Origin: Phlebiopsis flavidoalba
Lineage: Eukaryota > Basidiomycota > Agaricomycetes > Polyporales > Phanerochaetaceae
Direction: 5' to 3'
Length of the DNA stretch: 64,000 bases
NCBI GenBank assembly: GCA_035772785.1
Contig: JAOCPU010000033.1
Location: 248,001-312,000 of the forward strand
A model generated the notes under the pieces. The model saw only the letters and a list, made by a program, of their open reading frames with translations. It was not told where the DNA came from and ran no database searches. Made by a program: the position numbers and the translations under genes. This document shows positions 11,340-22,040 of this stretch, in pieces; position 1 is the first letter of the stretch; each line of letters starts with the position of its first letter.

Positions 11340-12260
11340 GCGCGCGTCAGCGTTGCAGCAGTTTACTGACTAGTCAGTAACTAGTGCACAAAAAGTTTAC
11401 GGTTGTACCTAATGACCCTCTAGAGATGTAACCGTAACTACGGGTTTTTTGCGGGTCCCGTCAGTAACTGAAAGACTGGCCAATAGGATTCTTAGGTTAC
11501 TGATGGGTGACCGAACGGACCGCCGATGAGCCCCGCTGAGCCTAACCGGCGAGACATAGTTTGGCGAACCCACAGCTCACTTCAAGTATTTTACCGAAAG
11601 CATAGGATACATAGAATATGTACATAAGTCATAAGTATTCATTGTCACGAGGTGATTCACCCTCCCACTCGTTGATTCAACATTCCCACATGCGGCAAAA
11701 TCCTCAGGCTCAGGACCTCATTCAAGGCTACACATTCCCCCATCCTTCCCACTAAGCCTACCCAATACACACAATCAAAGTCGGAAAACACTTCAGTAGG
11801 GAGTGAGCTTTTACGGTCGCTGTCTGGCACTTTCGTACACCAAATCTACATTCGACGCGGCCGCCAACCCCGTTATTGGCGGAGTGAGTAAAGGTGGATG
11901 TGTCGAGTTGGAGAGTAGTGAGAAAAAAAAGGAGAAAAATGTACTGCATAAAAAGACCATTTGCCCGACTTCCCTCACAGTGGTACCCTAGCTGTAAGAT
12001 CACGTCGTTACAAACGTGAGCACCTCTGCCGACCAGGCCCTTCGTTCCTTAGATTAATGACAAACGCAGTGCATGTGAACTGTCGGGCATGCCGCGTAGG
12101 GCTCAGCGTGAAGGGTAACCGATGGGACCCGTGGAATCCGCCTAGCTTAGCTGGACTTCGTGATAGCCTCAGGGGTACTGACCGTGGACGTAAAGAGTTA
12201 CCGCAATCAGTTACGTCGTCGTAACCTGGATGATCTCAGTTCAGTAACTGTTGGTACAGA
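11340..12260. repeat. Region with recurrent inverted GTTACTGA / TCAGTAAC motifs
   Basis: The perfect 18-bp palindrome TTACTGACTAGTCAGTAA lies at 11363-11380. A second pair, CCCGTCAGTAAC (about 11457) and GTTACTGATGGG (about 11494), can form a 12-bp stem with one mismatch. TCAGTTACG and TCAGTAACTG recur near 12210 and 12240. The cluster resembles ends of a small non-autonomous DNA element or a foldback repeat, but I see no transposase and no clear target duplication. Confidence 0.35.
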
Positions 12261-13419
12261 TCGCGTGGGCTGGTGCGCGTCGCGCTTCGGCACGCAGTTT
12301 GGCGGAAGCTGTTCCTCGCCTCCTCTTGTGTGAGTCAGCGCTTCCGTACCTACGATCGAGAACAGCGTCCACTTAGAGAAGGTCCGGATGCTGCGGGCAA
12401 ATATCGCGCTCTATGAGCGGTGCGCACACCTCACCACTACCAAATTCTCGTATCCCTAAGTCGGGGATCATAAAAAGAGAGACGTTACGACTACCGCGCC
12501 GACTCGTCTTACCGAATACACTATTGTAGACGTATTGTAGCGTCAGGAGTAGCATTGGTGGCCGGGGTCGTATGGTTAGGGATGCGAGTGTCCTTGCACC
12601 TCTCGACGCCCCACCGCAGCAGCACTGCCTCTCGGATGACTGCACCATCTGCTTCGTCGGCCATATCCTCCGCTCTGTGCTAGATATAGGAGGAAGACAG
12701 GCTCGTGTCCGTGTCGGAAAAAATCGGAATAGTGGCGAAGGTGACTGTGTATTGCATTAAAGAACGGCGTACTGCCCAATTGCACAGAAGGTAGCGCGTG
12801 ATGGACTTGCTGTAGGGTGTGTTGTATAGTCTATGCGGCTCTGGGACCCCGGGGTATGGTTTGGGCGTTGTCTACTGTATTGGGTGAGGTCTGGGGTATC
12901 GGCGTATCGAGCGGACCAGCTGGGACGTGGGTTAGCGACGCAACTGGCCCAAGGGGATGTCCCTCGCAAGAGTCATATTGACCTAGATGAAATGAGCTCC
13001 TCCATGTCACCACGAAACTTCTAATATTCTACTCACCGGTCTGTTTTCGGCTATAGGGCTCTCGGCTCTGCTGCAGGCGGATTCAATAGCCTTCGGCGCT
13101 TGGGACATACAAAGCGAGGAAAAGCAACGCGAATGAGGTGTAAGTGCGCACGGCAGCAGAACTGCAGGGAGTTATGATCCCCATGTTCGGTCCCTTCGAC
13201 GCTGCAGAAGTGACTGTTGAGCCTGTACAGGGCCCCGGTGCGCCACGCAGCCAGAGCTTGGGATGGTCATGTACAGAGAAGATGAACTTGCTGATAGAGC
13301 CCGTAGATGGAGGTGTGTCGAGATGTGACTGGAAAGCGCTTATCCCCCCCCTGGCGTCACCTAAACGTTCGGTGGAATGGGCACGAGACGTCTGGGGACA
13401 GTTAGTGTCTAGGTTCCGC
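12261..13419. other. No gene recognised
   Basis: Open frames of up to about 100 codons overlap on both strands near 12570-13450 but none shows a known motif or consistent homology to other parts of the window. Confidence 0.35.
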
Positions 13420-14280
13420 TCAATGGTAATTGTGAAGTCGTGCTGCTGCTGAACAGATTAGCCAAAGGCACGCCTGTGTCCATGAAACGCATCGTCGACA
13501 GTTTGATATATGATGGGACACGTATGACGAGCGTATGGGCTGGGTCGCCGCCGTAGGACACGGCGCGCTTGACAGGCCGCCGGATGAAGTTGATTGGTCC
13601 AAGGCTTCGGTGGTTCTGATTTTTAAACGGTTGGGTACATGATGTTGGATCCAGTTTCGACAGATGTCGTAGTAGAGCCGCACCCTAGGGGGCAAGAAAG
13701 AAACTAGGGAAACATAGGTGAGATATAGTCGCAAGCGGAATGAAGTCCCAGGCGGCCACACGAGTCCAATAGTTGAGTGTCGGTACTGTGCACAATGAGC
13801 GTTAGCTCCATTTCGTGTGTTCCCTCCGGCAGTTCTCCAGAGTTGAACGTGATGCTGACGGGAGAGATAGTCCGAAGATGGCCGGTTGACAAAACTGACA
13901 GACGGAGACACGTCGATATAGTGTAAGTAGAAGAAACAGCCGTATTGTTTGGTTCAATACTTCCGTATACTGAGATCGATGTACCTTCGTAAGGAGAGAA
14001 AGGTTCAGCGCAGCTTTAAACGAGACGCCGAAAAGCAGTACGCACCAGTGAAGGTAAACCGAAAACGCATAGCTCCTGGATTGTCCGAAGTCGAGACTGT
14101 GCCTATACACAGTTGCTAGTTGCGTTAGAGAATATATAACGTGAATTCTTAGGCAGGTAAACTCAACGAGTCGTAATTCCGATCCTTGCCATCATCCTTG
14201 TACCACGACGTCAAGTACTGAAATACGAGGGTCCCTTGTCGTCCACGACGAGGCGCAGGCTCCATGGCGGGGAAGCAAAA
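13420..14280 (-). CDS. Ectodomain membrane-protein family, copy b (frameshifted)
   Basis: Minus-strand paralog of copy a. N to C it shows a VFQYLTSWYKDDGKDRNYDS segment (about 14235-14160), STSDNPGAMRFRFTFTG before an intron (about 13984-14047, GTGCGTACTG..TTACGAAG), GTSISVYGSIEPNNTAVSST after it, then ITFNSGELPEGTHE-LTLIVH. The repeating beta-strand pattern and the G-H-TL hairpin are hallmarks of the family in this window. Downstream (13690-13420) no membrane helix can be read, so the C-terminus is either lost or scrambled by indels. Asn-x-Ser/Thr sites in the ectodomain suit a glycosylated surface protein. Confidence 0.45.
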
Positions 14281-14899
14281 AAGCTTCACACGCGTGATGC
14301 CTAAATGGAGGGGAACGGGGGAGAAGGGGGAAAAGTGAAACGTTTCCGGGAACTCCCATATACGTATCCGCTTGAGAGGCGACAACGCAGCGGTCTACAC
14401 AGTTCCGCGGCCAAAGACATACTTTGCCAGATAGTTGCGAGGGTACAATTTTGATGGACAGCTCCCCGGTCTCGAGTAGAGATCGGCCCGGCGTCGACCC
14501 TACCAACAACGACTTTGAAGGGTCTCGTGTCCGCGGTATGTATAAACACCGACCCTGCCAGGACCCTGATTCAACGAGACTGAAAGGAGTATATGTACTT
14601 TGATATGTCTTCCTCGACAGGGATTAGGAACGTTCGAGTCTACCAGCAGTGTACCCGGGCATTGATGCCGAACTGATGAAGAGTAACGTTTGAATTGCCT
14701 GCAAGTCGATCAGATAAACGGGCTTACGATTTAGTTATCAAATCCGTGATATGACATACTTTTGCCTATTGGTTATGTGGGGGTAGTTATCAATAGACCT
14801 AGTGTGAACGAAAGAATGATGCTAAGCACCTCGAGACGTTTTCGGCCGTAGATCCTAGGTAAAATCCTTGTGCTTAAAGGCGATTCGCGAGGCATCAGC
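14281..14899. other. No gene recognised
   Basis: Probable upstream region of copy b on the minus strand, followed by sequence with no supported feature. Confidence 0.35.
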
Positions 14900-15120
14900 G
14901 AGTATGGCGTGTGGAATTGGCAAATCGCTGACTGGGTCCGGTACATATGTCTAGGGTCAGATCTTTTGGCTGGCCCATCAAAGAAACGGGCATATGCAAG
15001 TGCCCGAGGCGTGCCATTCGGCGGAGGTTTTTAAATCTGGTTAAATGCTGAGCTCTGAAGCTTCCAGTGCTTGTGGCCTCCAAGTGGTCTCGTCCCGGAG
15101 ACAAATGTTGCGCATACAAT
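14900..15120 (+). repeat. Duplicated segment, copy 1
   Basis: It aligns in the same orientation with 19085-19290. Shared blocks include ATCGCTGAC, GTACAT-ATGTC, CATCAA-G-AA-CGGG, TGCCCGAGG, GCTGAGCTCTGAA, CTTCCAGTG and GTCCCGGAGACA. On the minus strand both could encode a LRDEA-ALE-ISELS-like heptad stretch, but frames are not conserved enough to call a gene. Confidence 0.5.
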
Positions 15121-15589
15121 CTTTGTCGAGATTGTGACATCTAACAAGCTGTCAGTAACCTGAACTGCCAAAGCATCCAATTCCACGTATATATTCCGAA
15201 GATTAGTGTGTGTACCATCGGTGAAAACGAGCTAGCTTACTTTCAAAACGCATTTTGTTGATGAGGGAGACCAGCAAACTGGATCGGGTCAAACTTCAGA
15301 ACGCTCGATTGACTGCATCAATGACTCAGTAAGCCCTCCCTCCGTGGTTGATTATAGTAAGCGTGACTTTGAATACACCTCACACAAATACTTACCGCGA
15401 TCAAGACACACGTTAGAAAAGACTTCAAAAGTCATCCCCATCTCTGGGCACAAGTGACACCATCACTTGACTGCCCTTCTTCTATGAAGAGGTACTATAA
15501 TCTCGGATGATGCAGTACTATGGGCTACGGCAAGTTGACATGCAGATCTTTAATGGTCGGTGTCCGGCCCACCTGCGTCCAGCGATCCA
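15121..15589. other. No gene recognised
   Basis: No supported coding or repeat signal. Confidence 0.35.
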
Positions 15590-15830
15590 CGAGGACGCAT
15601 GTCGGTCGGTTTCAGCGGCCGCCGGCTAGTGCTTCAAGCTTCACACGACGGGCAAAGCCGATGTCACAGTCGCGTTTCAAAACGCGACACGACGTAGTGT
15701 CCAGGTGCGCGGTCAGAGCACTGTCCAGTTTACGGACTCAGTGGTCTGGTGATCCACTCGGAACAGGAGAGGATCCCTAATTGGGATGGACGTCCGAAAT
15801 CCCCTCCGACGCTCATCCGTCCGGTCTGCG
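15590..15830 (+). repeat. Inverted-duplicate segment, left copy (possible gene fragment)
   Basis: Its sequence reappears reversed at 17060-17320: CACGACGGGCAAAG-CGATGTCA, GTCGCGTTT, GTCAGAGC-CTGTCCAGT, CAGTGGTC-GTGATCCACTCGG and AATTGGG are shared. Read on the plus strand, one frame gives HTTGKADVTVAFQNA and the partner gives DTTGKVDVSVAFENT, so both probably derive from one protein-coding family. I do not recognise it. Confidence 0.5.
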
Positions 15831-17059
15831 AAGCATCGTGGAGGCCGGTCGGGGTACGACATGGTAAGCACCCCCTGACCCAGCGCGCTCGAAGAAGCTT
15901 GTCGCGTACTCTGGGCGATCGCAAACTGACCACCGCCCTCGTGTTCGAGGCAGTGAGCCGGTCATGACTATACCCAAGCCACAAGCTAGGGGTCATGGAG
16001 GTCATCCCGTTTCCTTCCGACCAGCTTCACGGCCCTCAACAAAGGGACTATTCAATGCGATTTATGGCGCGAGGGGGGGTATCTAACGGTGTTCGAGACG
16101 CAGTGTGGCGTAGTGTTTGATGCACACTAGCTACACTGGTTGTATGGGAGTGTTATTGCAGTCTATAAAGTTGCGTGAATCGAAATTGCCATAGGAAGCG
16201 CGTCCCCGTCCGGTTGTCACCGCATGCAACCCCCGACCGAGCGACGCTCGACATGCGCGTGATGGGCCATCAGCGCGTGCGGTTCCCATTACTGGGAATG
16301 GGGGCGCGACGACACCACCGTGCATGCGATGTGACGCCATGCACTACCTCTGGAAAACTTTGCAAAATGTCTATGCGTGTTTATACTGCCTTTTAGGGTG
16401 TATTATGATATATAGTAATATCATAGACATTTTAATGGTTTTTGGTATGTCCTCGTACCGTAGAATACTGTATAAACTACCCGGGCCTTTGGCTCTTTCA
16501 TTGTCTACTTAATGATATATTTATTAACTAATTATGAGCTCGAGCCTCGCTTACTTTTCAACCCTACACTAATCTTAACTAACCAGAAATGTTGTCCTAC
16601 TGACGGTGGCGCGGTTCCCGTCTTCGATTTTCGCACAGACCCTTTAGCGGGCGCCGAATTGGCCCATTGGGAGTGGGTGTGTCTGAAGGGTAGGAGGCTT
16701 GAACCTCCCATGGGTATGGTGGCAGATGCGCCCTCTGGGACGGGTTATGTGTGCAGGCAGCCGAAGCGCGGGCGCTGTCATCAACGTCCTTACCTGGGGG
16801 GCAGGCAGGAGTTATCGTGGAAACATAAATAGACACGTCATCTTATGGAAGAGCTTGTGGGTGAGTAGACGACTCGCGTTGACGTTACGAGCTGTCCTAG
16901 AGCACCACTGTGTCAGTGGCAGCCATCAGTCGGAGTCTCAATCGCGACGCAATCGATTATCGAGGTGGGAGACGTTCAAAAATCAGTCCGCGCCGTGCAC
17001 TCTAGCGCAGACCTGGGCAGTGGCGGGGGTCCACGTCCCGCCGTCGGCCTCTGATATAG
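15831..17059. other. Spacer between inverted copies; no gene recognised
   Basis: About 1.2 kb. A 190-codon open plus-strand frame (16699-17271) runs through the end of this spacer into the right inverted copy, but it is antisense to the better family reading and has no motif, so I treat it as chance. Confidence 0.35.
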
Positions 17060-17320
17060 ATTTTGTCAGGCGACCGGTCGGGAATCCGGGGCCTCGTCCC
17101 CAATTGGGAATCCGCTTCCTTGTCCGAGTGGATCACACGACCACTGGGTCAGAGACTGGACAGGGCTCTGACCGGTGCGGTAACCTAACACTAACTTCGT
17201 GTTCGTGTTTTCAAACGCGACTGACATCGACTTTGCCCGTCGTGTCAGTACCGAGTCGCCGACCACCATGAGCGTGCACAACCTTGTCCCATCCATGAGC
17301 AACATGTCTCTCAACACTGA
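17060..17320 (-). repeat. Inverted-duplicate segment, right copy (possible gene fragment)
   Basis: Inverted partner of 15590-15830. On the minus strand a frame of about 80 codons is open and reads VVGDSVLTRRAKSMSVAF, then GQSPVQSLTQW. Conservation between the two copies is clearest in this coding sense, which argues for an ancestral gene rather than a purely structural repeat. Confidence 0.5.
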
Positions 17321-17649
17321 TAGTTCTTGACACTAACGGCCACTCCTCGCCCACTCCAGGAACGACAGAGCAATTTACCGGCAAGGCGTAAAGTATGTGG
17401 CGCAGGTAAGCCCGTCCCAACAACCTCCGTATGCCTCCGGCCACATATGGGCCCCGTCCAGATTCATTTTACTGCAATAGGCACGCAAAGCTCGACTACA
17501 GATATACTTTGGACAAAATTGCTCCCCGGAAGCCAGTCTACCCATGGAATGCGTCCCCACCAAGAAGAATCCAAAGCCTCCCTTCCTCCGTGCAGTAGGT
17601 ACGGGTTACCCGTCAGTGTGGACAGAGCTGCGCCGCTATGTCACGCTTC

Positions 17650-18162
17650 ATGAGAAAGACGACTCCTCACATCGAGTTCTGCAGGCCCTAATGCTGTTAC
17701 TTTTCGCCGCAATCGGCCTGCATGCGAAGGCGATTAAACGAGGAGCACCTCTGGACCTGTGTGTCGCTCAATCCTCTCACGGAGGATCTTTGTCGCGTCA
17801 TCGTCTTCAAGTCCAGTCTATCGCGAACGGCAATCCATCCTGACAAGGAAGCGGATGAACGGATGGCGACGTCGGATCAGGACCGAGCTGCAGCTCTCCC
17901 TTCCGATCGACCCTGCCTCTGGCACTATCCGCAGGTCTCATGTGGGGACTTTCTTGAGGTGCGTCAATTGCCCCATGATTCTTATCGTCCACATTGTGAC
18001 GTGGCCGAACCTCTCTAGATGTATAACCTACTACAATTACACGGAGGATCCTGAATGGGAGGACCTTGTGTACTCTGACAGCGATTGGGATGCCCTGGTG
18101 GCGCATGATCCGATTCAGAGGTCTCTGAATCCGAAGAGCCTTATACCACACGGCTCTATTGA
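17650..18162 (+). CDS. Acidic-tail protein family, copy D (most complete, frameshifted)
   Basis: This copy contains both halves of the family. First part: AKAIKR / AIEDDEHLW-like, then C-(A/V)-LNPLTEDL, VFKSSLSR, DKEADER, and a segment ending CGDFLE at the exon end CTTTCTTGAG. A GTGCGTC..CTCTCTAG intron (about 17959-18019) follows, then YNYTEDPEWEDLVYSDSDW, DALVAHD, SDSEVSESEEP and a stop at 18160-18162. Comparison with copy A shows that a few one-base indels break the frame. The C-terminus is acidic with repeated Ser-Asp/Glu clusters. No catalytic motif is visible, and function is unknown. Confidence 0.5.
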
Positions 18163-19084
18163 CTGTAAAGAGAGGAGGGTTCTACCTGTGCACTTATCTC
18201 ATTGAGTTCTTTGACGAGTGAGTGGCCTGTCTCATTCCCAATATCTATTACAACAGTCAGCGTGCGGAACATACCCAGCAATGTCATCGTTTTTTTTCGC
18301 CACGCTACCTTTCTCTTTGATGCTGAACATCGTACGTTAGTAATGCGCTCTTCCACAGTTTTTTATACAATTGCTGTAAATTTGCTGTCCTTACGCAAGC
18401 AATAACAAACTCCATACTTTTGCGCCATTGTCAACGCCCGAACTAAGTACGACAAACCGTCAACAGGATTTAAGTGCTTCCAGCTCTCTTCCAGGTCGAA
18501 CGCCTGTTTCCACAACGGTCGACAAGATCAAACGTGTACATACACTGATTAATATTGTTCCAAACATCGACTACATATCTGACGGTCGGACCGTGACATG
18601 TTCCAACTTCCGACAGAACCAAACTGCTTACCACCCCACCATCTCCATATCACATTTCTGTACTGAGTGACTCTCGAGCACGTTACCTCAAGAATCGACA
18701 CAAGGCTCCCTAAACCGGGGCCCCTTCACGTGGCTCGACGGCTTCGCCAAGACCTACGGCTGGTGGAGCACCTACCAGGATGCCTTCCACTGTATACCCG
18801 GATTTCGGATCGACTGTCATCCTAATCCCTAAACTTAATAATGGTATACAGACGGCTACGGAGACTAGCCTGCCACATGTACTTGCTCGAGTGGACCGAC
18901 AGGTCCCCCCCCGCGCATCTACGTCGACCCGCGCCTGCGCCACATGCTCGAGCTCTCGTTCAACGAGCCGTTTTTGAGAGGGGAGACTTTCCCCCGTCAT
19001 GTGCGAACGGGAGCACGACGATCATGCAAACGCCCAACCCGTGGGCGAATGGGAGAAGTAGCAGGTCTGTTGTTGTTGTTGGAA
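18163..19084. other. No gene recognised
   Basis: A short plus-strand stretch near 18725-18790 reads FTWLDGFAKTYGWWSTYQDA, which looks protein-like but cannot be extended into a gene. Confidence 0.3.
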
Positions 19085-19290
19085 GTAGGATTCAGCATCG
19101 CTGACCAGCTGGGTAGTACATAATGTCAAAGGTGGACGATGTTTCCGACACATCAAGAGGGAAAGCGGGGCGTGTCCGAATGCCCGAGGTATGTCAGGCT
19201 TCAAAGATGAGAGCTGAGCTCTGAAATTTTAACTTCCAGTGCCATGGCCTCGTCCCGGAGACACACATGGCTTCGTTACAGATTGAAAGG
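19085..19290 (+). repeat. Duplicated segment, copy 2
   Basis: Same-orientation partner of 14900-15120, diverged by substitutions and indels. Flanks beyond these limits do not align well by eye. Confidence 0.5.
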
Positions 19291-19729
19291 TTGCAATCCT
19301 GGACACCCCCAGACTTTCGTACTAAGCATTTGTCAGCACCTAGCCAGCAGTAGAGCGATACGTAGGCGGCACGTCCTCCGTCCCTGTCCATTCTGGTACT
19401 TTTAAAGCGCGCGTCGACTGTCCATCGAACCTCTCCAGCAGTCTCGCCCGGGTCACCTCAAGCATCGGGTCCCGGTCTGAAGAGGACCGCCGACGGGGGC
19501 ATCTTCGCGCGGTACACATGCTCGGAGGAGGAAACTGCTAGTGGCCATGCTGGGCGGCGCGGCAAGCGTGGATGGGATTGGCGAGGAAGGAAACGCAAAG
19601 TCGGAGACCGTCCCCCCTCGCGAGAGAGAAGGGGATAGAAGGGCGGATGTCGTGTATCTCTGAATGTGAAGCAGAGTGGTAAGAGTCTGGCAGAGGAGGC
19701 TATACAGCTCTGTTTCTGAGAAGAATAAT
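19291..19729. other. No gene recognised
   Basis: Likely downstream of the minus-strand membrane-protein copy c. No separate feature is seen. Confidence 0.3.
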
Positions 19730-20620
19730 CAGGGTACGGGAAAGGTGTTGAGAGAAAGGAACCTTACTGTATTCTCGTATGAATGCCATGGAGGCAGACT
19801 CCTGTTTCAGCGGCGTAGGAAGCAGACCCGTCTTCCTCCGTCGATTTCTGCATCCACAATGCGAAGCTCATAGACCAATGATTACCAAGCATGGCAGTAG
19901 CACCGCTGGCACAATGACCTTGGCACTATTCGAGAAGCCGCTAGAGTTTTTTCCCGTCGTGCTCTTTCGCCGACGTGTTAGTTGGTGGCAGAAGGCACAT
20001 ATGTCAGATAATCGAAGTAAAACTGGCGTCGAGCCGTCTCCGATGACGGTATCCTTGGAGTGTTCACAGTGCGAGAGTATGGGGCCCATCCTCGAGCTCT
20101 GGTGACTGATAAACGAGCTGATTCGAGTGTATTGGCTGTCCTGTGTTGTTTGGGTACGTGGTGTTGAATGTGACAGGGGACGAGGTATCGAGGGAGTACG
20201 TCGAAACCGCCCGTGTCGTTTCTGTGGGATGGAGCCGTAAAACGGATATAGAAGTGCCTACAAATATATAATTAGAATAACTAATGTCGGGAATATGCCA
20301 GCACGACCCACCGTTGAACTTGAACAAGAATCCGCAATTTGGACATTTACAGATACCGTCACCGTCCTGAACACGACGTCGTTTATCAGACCCACGACCC
20401 GAGACTGTGAAAGAAGGAGAGCACACACTGATTGAAATCCGTGGCCTTGCCATCCGCATGTGTACCAGCCAGTGGTGTAATTTATCCTGGGGTTCTTTCG
20501 TCGATGATGACCGCCTGCATCGTAGGATGTCCACACCCGGGCCGCACACCCAGTCTCAAGAGTCGCAGAAAAATGAATGTAGGGGAAAAGAGCGATAGTA
20601 TTTGGTTGCGAGGCTGTACG
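19730..20620 (-). CDS. Ectodomain membrane-protein family, copy c (frameshifted)
   Basis: Minus strand, N to C: RTVTVSVNVQIAD then LFKFNG before a GTGGGTCG..TTTGTAG intron (about 20268-20321). The next exon reads GTSIS, then (after indels) YGSIPTETTRAVSTYSLD, VTFNTTYPNNTGQPIHSNQL, VYQSPELEDGPHTL and DTVIGDGSTP-YFDYLTYVPSATN. A hydrophobic stretch VIVPAVLLPCLVIIGL (about 19915-19868) is the likely membrane helix, placed as in copy f. Several N-glycosylation sequons lie in the ectodomain. This is the best copy in the left half of the window. The same RTVTV..FNG^TSISVYGSIP signature links it to copies d and e. Confidence 0.55.
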
Positions 20621-21658
20621 CCCGCCTGTACCCATATAACTAGGCTCGAACGGCAGCCATCATCAGCCGAAACTTACACAATGCTGAGATATCAACGATG
20701 GGCAGGATCATGGTTGATAGTGACGGGCGGGCTGTGGTATTCAACTGGACCATGTGAGGAAATAGACAGGATGCGACAGGCTGTGCGTTGGCAACGACTG
20801 TGGGCGATTGCAATGTCGGGATCTGTCCGTTGACGATCAGTAGAAGACGATGACATGCTTTCGTCTACCCTTAACTTACCAAGTAAGGACACTGATATCG
20901 ATGTCTTTTCAAGACTATTTCAAAGTCGAATCAACAACAGGTTTTTTTGCGCCGCTTTACTTACCTGTGTCACAAATCTCCTACAAGTCCCTAGGTGCAA
21001 AAACATACCTTGACGTTCGATGTCGAAGAACATGCTGCGCGGTCGCCAATGTTTGAATGTCGCTTTTTGGCAGTCCATCGCTATAGACCACGAACTCCCC
21101 TACCCCACGCAATTATTACGGGTTTCGTAGTCCACCCCCGTCCCGCATCGTCTCACCGAGTCCCAGGTTGGACCAGACCGGCCGACCATGACATGGCGTA
21201 TCTCAACCAACAAGCCCCAACCACCGCCACACAGCTTCCCTGACACAGCATGCCGTCAAGTTAAGCAGCAGCTCAGAATGCTTTCTCTACGCCTGTCCAA
21301 AACTAGGCTTCAATCTCATCAGGCTGCCCTTAGTCACTAAGCGGGCGCACTAGGAGACTCACACTATCATGCGGAACAGCTCTCCACGTCGTGACTCTGC
21401 AAAGAGTTAACAACCTTTCGAAGAGTTTTGCTTTTAATTTTGTATGTACAGGGGGTTTAGAACGTCTAAACTTGCTATGAGAAAGGTATCTCCGTCCCCT
21501 AGTAGAACATGGGGCTTATCTGCGTACGGATAATCTATGAGAACGTCCGTCGGTCAGCGATATCTTTTTACCTCCCGACACGAACCAAGCAGCAGGTACT
21601 CTTTCCCCGAGACACGAAGAGTCGAAAGGGTTTTTATCATTAGCACACATACAATTAC
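20621..21658. other. No gene recognised
   Basis: Includes the upstream side of copy c. Short frames only. Confidence 0.35.
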
Positions 21659-21858
21659 ACACAAACCTACAACCTCTGTTGAAAACAGCGTTCATCATCC
21701 ACCCACCAAGCTTCGCTCACCCCCTCGTCCCCCTTCTTACTTCCCCTCGTCCCCCACATACAATTCCACCACCGTCCGATCCTGTCTCCTCCAGAATCCA
21801 TACACTCCTTCGGTTCCGCCGCACGCTATCCACGTCCCGTCCCCAGCGCACGCCAAAA
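21659..21858 (+). promoter_or_regulatory. Pyrimidine-rich 5' leader upstream of a candidate start
   Basis: CCCCCTCGTCCCCCTTCTTA, TTCCCCTCGTCCCCC and CCACCACCGTCCGA lead to CGCCAAAATGTC at about 21859. CT-rich leaders directly before a CAAAATG start are common in strongly expressed fungal genes. The gene itself is unclear: a frame containing QNPDAPYSVLPPNLPLVAPE follows but cannot be extended. Confidence 0.35.
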
Positions 21859-22040
21859 TGTCAGTGCATTGGCACCCAAAACCCCGACGCACCCTACTCC
21901 GTGCTCCCCCCAAACTTGCCCCTCGTCGCTCCCGAGCGTCGCGTCGACGAAACACACCCCTCGCGCCACGGTCGTCGCCGCGTCGACACGAAGCTTCCGC
22001 TGGGATTTGGACGATCGCGATCACTAGCACCGGATAGATA
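21859..22040 (+). CDS. Possible first exon of an unidentified gene
   Basis: From the ATG at 21859 two overlapping plus-strand frames are open to about 22035-22068. The frame offset from the ATG has the more protein-like composition (Pro-rich, QNPDAPYSVLPPNLPLVAPE), implying an indel near the start. No homologous domain is recognised and the downstream DNA is too distorted to follow. Confidence 0.25.

Noticed and set aside
13420..13911. 163-codon minus-strand frame taken as one intact protein
   Set aside because: Comparison with paralogs shows the true reading of the ectodomain switches frames here, so the continuous frame is accidental in part.
16699..17271. 190-codon plus-strand frame
   Set aside because: It runs antisense through the right inverted copy, whose minus-strand reading is the one conserved with the left copy.
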